Below, piece after piece: positions 6,829 to 7,791 of a DNA stretch of 7,791 nucleotides (position 1 is its first letter; every line of letters starts with the position of its first letter). The translations under genes and the position numbers were made by a program. A model generated the notes under the pieces. That model ran no database searches and was not told the origin of the DNA. It saw only the letters and a list, made by a program, of their open reading frames with translations. This DNA comes from Acidiferrobacter sp. (lineage in GTDB: Bacteria; Pseudomonadota; Gammaproteobacteria; Acidiferrobacterales; Acidiferrobacteraceae): assembly GCA_027335965.1 (NCBI GenBank), contig DAHWGZ010000071.1, positions 1 through 7,791 of the forward strand, read 5' to 3'.

Positions 6829-6840
6829 AACCCCCCCTTA
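6829..6840 (-). promoter_or_regulatory. G7-tract ribosome binding site of dsrF overlapping the dsrE stop
   Basis: The minus strand reads TAA, seven Gs, TT, ATG. The run of seven Gs (6837-6831) is the only plausible Shine-Dalgarno sequence for dsrF and directly abuts the dsrE stop codon, which favours translational coupling. Confidence 0.6.
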
Positions 6841-7197
6841 GTCCCCGAACACCACGAGACGATCGTTCTGGATACCGGCCTCCACGAGCTGCCCGAGCCC
6901 CGAGATGCGGAAGCCCTCGGCGAGATTCTGCTCGCGGATGCCGCGCCGCAGGGCCGCCGCCACGCACACCACGAGATCGACCTCGTATTGGGCGGCGAGC
7001 TTGCCCCAGCGCTCGACGATCTGGCGATCATCCCGCGGGGGCTCGGTGAGCGAGGAGCCGTTCTGGACCCCGTCGTGGTAGAAAAACACGCGCGTCACCT
7101 TGTGCCCGGCCTTCAGGGCCGCGACCGCGAACTGGTAGGCGGAGTCCGAGGCCTGATGGGTGTAGGGGCCTTCGTTGACCAGGATGCCGATCTTCAT
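6838..7197 (-). CDS. dsrE: DsrE, catalytic subunit of the DsrEFH sulfurtransferase
   Basis: A 119-residue DsrE/TusD-like protein. In sulfur oxidizers DsrE2F2H2 is a cytoplasmic hexamer that receives persulfide sulfur and passes it to DsrC. The protein has the usual alpha/beta DsrE-like pattern: an N-terminal KIGILVNEGPY strand and glycine turn, and the segment LVVCVAAALRRGI. With the ATG start the cysteine in that segment is residue 78, the number given for the catalytic DsrE cysteine of Allochromatium vinosum. A GTG six nt upstream (7203) is in frame, but it begins inside the Shine-Dalgarno sequence, whereas the ATG sits 5 nt after GGGAGG, so I chose the ATG. It is the only cysteine in the protein. 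It is 13 nt downstream of dsrB and 9 nt before dsrF, consistent with one transcript. dsrEFH is characteristic of the oxidative Dsr pathway and generally absent from sulfate reducers. Confidence 0.94.
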   Translation of the reverse strand: MKIGILVNEGPYTHQASDSAYQFAVAALKAGHKVTRVFFYHDGVQNGSSLTEPPRDDRQIVERWGKLAAQYEVDLVVCVAAALRRGIREQNLAEGFRISGLGQLVEAGIQNDRLVVFGD

Positions 7198-7202
7198 CCG
7201 CA

Positions 7203-7208
7203 CCTCCC
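7203..7208 (-). promoter_or_regulatory. Ribosome binding site that decides the dsrE start
   Basis: GGGAGG on the minus strand, 5 nt before the ATG at 7197. The alternative in-frame GTG (7203-7201) starts at the last G of this motif, leaving no spacing, so the ATG is the better start. Confidence 0.75.
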
Positions 7209-7210
7209 GC

Positions 7211-7791
7211 CTAGAAGCGCAGATGCGCCGAGGCGTTCAGGCTGCCGCGCCCGCCGCGCCAGTTGTCGATGTGGAACTTCGTGAACGGCAGGCCCGTCAG
7301 TTCGAAGAACCGCGGCCAGCCGATACGATCGATCCACTCACCCAGACGCTCCCAGTCGTGGGCATCGTCCTTGTAGGCATGGATGATGGCCTTCACCGCC
7401 GCCGCCACTTCCGGCCAACGCGGGGGGTTGTTCGGGAGGTTCGCGATCGCAAGCTTGTGGAAGGTCGGCTTGCTGCGCGCATTGGCGTGCTTGCCGCCCA
7501 CCCAGATCGCGATCTTGGAGTTCTCCGGGTCGTTGATGAGCATCGGCGGGCAGGGCGGATAGCACGCCCCGCAGCACATGCACTTGCGCTCGTCGATCTC
7601 GAGCGAGGGCTTGCCGTTTACGAGCGCCGGGCGGATCGCCGCCACCGGACACCGCGCCACCACCGTCGGCCGCTCGCAGACGTTGCCCACGGCGTCATGG
7701 TTGATGCGCGGCGGCTTGGTATGCTGGATGTTGACCGCGATGTCGGCCTGGCCGCCGCAGTTGATCTCGCAGCACGAGGTCGAGATACGCA
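7211..7791 (-). CDS. dsrB: Reverse dissimilatory sulfite reductase beta subunit DsrB, C-terminal part (5' end outside window)
   Basis: The 192 C-terminal residues of DsrB are visible, ending at a TAG stop; the reading frame runs off the right edge. DsrB pairs with DsrA in the cytoplasmic alpha2beta2 siroheme enzyme, which in sulfur oxidizers oxidizes reduced sulfur to sulfite. The fragment opens with CCEINCGGQ (visible residues 6-14). The two adjacent cysteines and the one four residues on match the cysteines that bind the siroheme-proximal [4Fe-4S] cluster; the remaining ligand would lie upstream of the window. A ferredoxin-type CX2CX2CX3C motif follows (C70, C73, C76, C80, in CMCCGACYPPCP). 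The C-terminus carries the family-typical LPFTKFHIDNWRG stretch. A GTG at 7690 is internal, because conserved DsrB sequence continues upstream of it. It is followed after 13 nt by dsrE. Identity is secure; the oxidative direction is inferred from the neighbours. Confidence 0.96.
   Translation of the reverse strand, partial: RISTSCCEINCGGQADIAVNIQHTKPPRINHDAVGNVCERPTVVARCPVAAIRPALVNGKPSLEIDERKCMCCGACYPPCPPMLINDPENSKIAIWVGGKHANARSKPTFHKLAIANLPNNPPRWPEVAAAVKAIIHAYKDDAHDWERLGEWIDRIGWPRFFELTGLPFTKFHIDNWRGGRGSLNASAHLRF

Noticed and set aside
1..7791. A new, undescribed system, mobile element, CRISPR array or tRNA
   Set aside because: All sequence is accounted for by the known dsr gene cluster and short junctions; I saw no direct-repeat array, transposase, terminal inverted repeats or cloverleaf.

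Overview
The window is a GC-rich (about two-thirds G+C by eye), gap-poor stretch of chromosome in which every supported gene lies on the minus strand. It is the core of a reverse dissimilatory sulfite reductase (rDsr) operon. Read right to left in transcription order it gives dsrB (3' part only)-dsrE-dsrF-dsrH-dsrC-dsrM-dsrK-dsrL-dsrJ-dsrO-dsrP (5' part only). This is the order known from sulfur oxidizers such as Allochromatium vinosum (dsrABEFHCMKLJOPN...). dsrE, dsrF and dsrH together with an NAD(P)H-type DsrL point to the oxidative direction, so the source is most likely a sulfur-oxidizing proteobacterium, probably a GC-rich gammaproteobacterium. The genus cannot be fixed from this sequence.

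Layout: 7791-7211 dsrB C-terminal part; 7197-6838, 6828-6439 and 6422-6120 dsrEFH (sulfur transferase); 6091-5759 dsrC (sulfur carrier); a 76-nt gap with two adjacent stem-loops; 5682-4906 dsrM and 4909-3416 dsrK (membrane cytochrome b and its iron-sulfur catalytic partner); 3394-1487 dsrL (flavin/iron-sulfur oxidoreductase); 1485-1006 dsrJ (triheme cytochrome c); 1009-230 dsrO (periplasmic ferredoxin-like protein); 203-1 dsrP (NrfD-like membrane protein). Gaps are 1-28 nt or 4-nt ATGA overlaps everywhere except dsrC-dsrM. There is no gene-free stretch above 300 nt.

Together (established for the pathway, inferred for this strain): DsrEFH passes persulfide sulfur to DsrC. DsrAB, aided electronically by DsrL, oxidizes the sulfur to the sulfite level, with DsrL delivering electrons to NAD(P)+. 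The DsrMKJOP membrane complex handles DsrC thiol/disulfide or trisulfide chemistry and connects cytoplasm, quinone pool and periplasm.

I found no mobile element, CRISPR, RNA gene or unrecognised coding gene. The window looks like a well-preserved known system. Points worth a second look are the tandem hairpins after dsrC, a cysteine-free DsrF, a low-complexity DsrM tail, and start-site choices for dsrE and dsrL.
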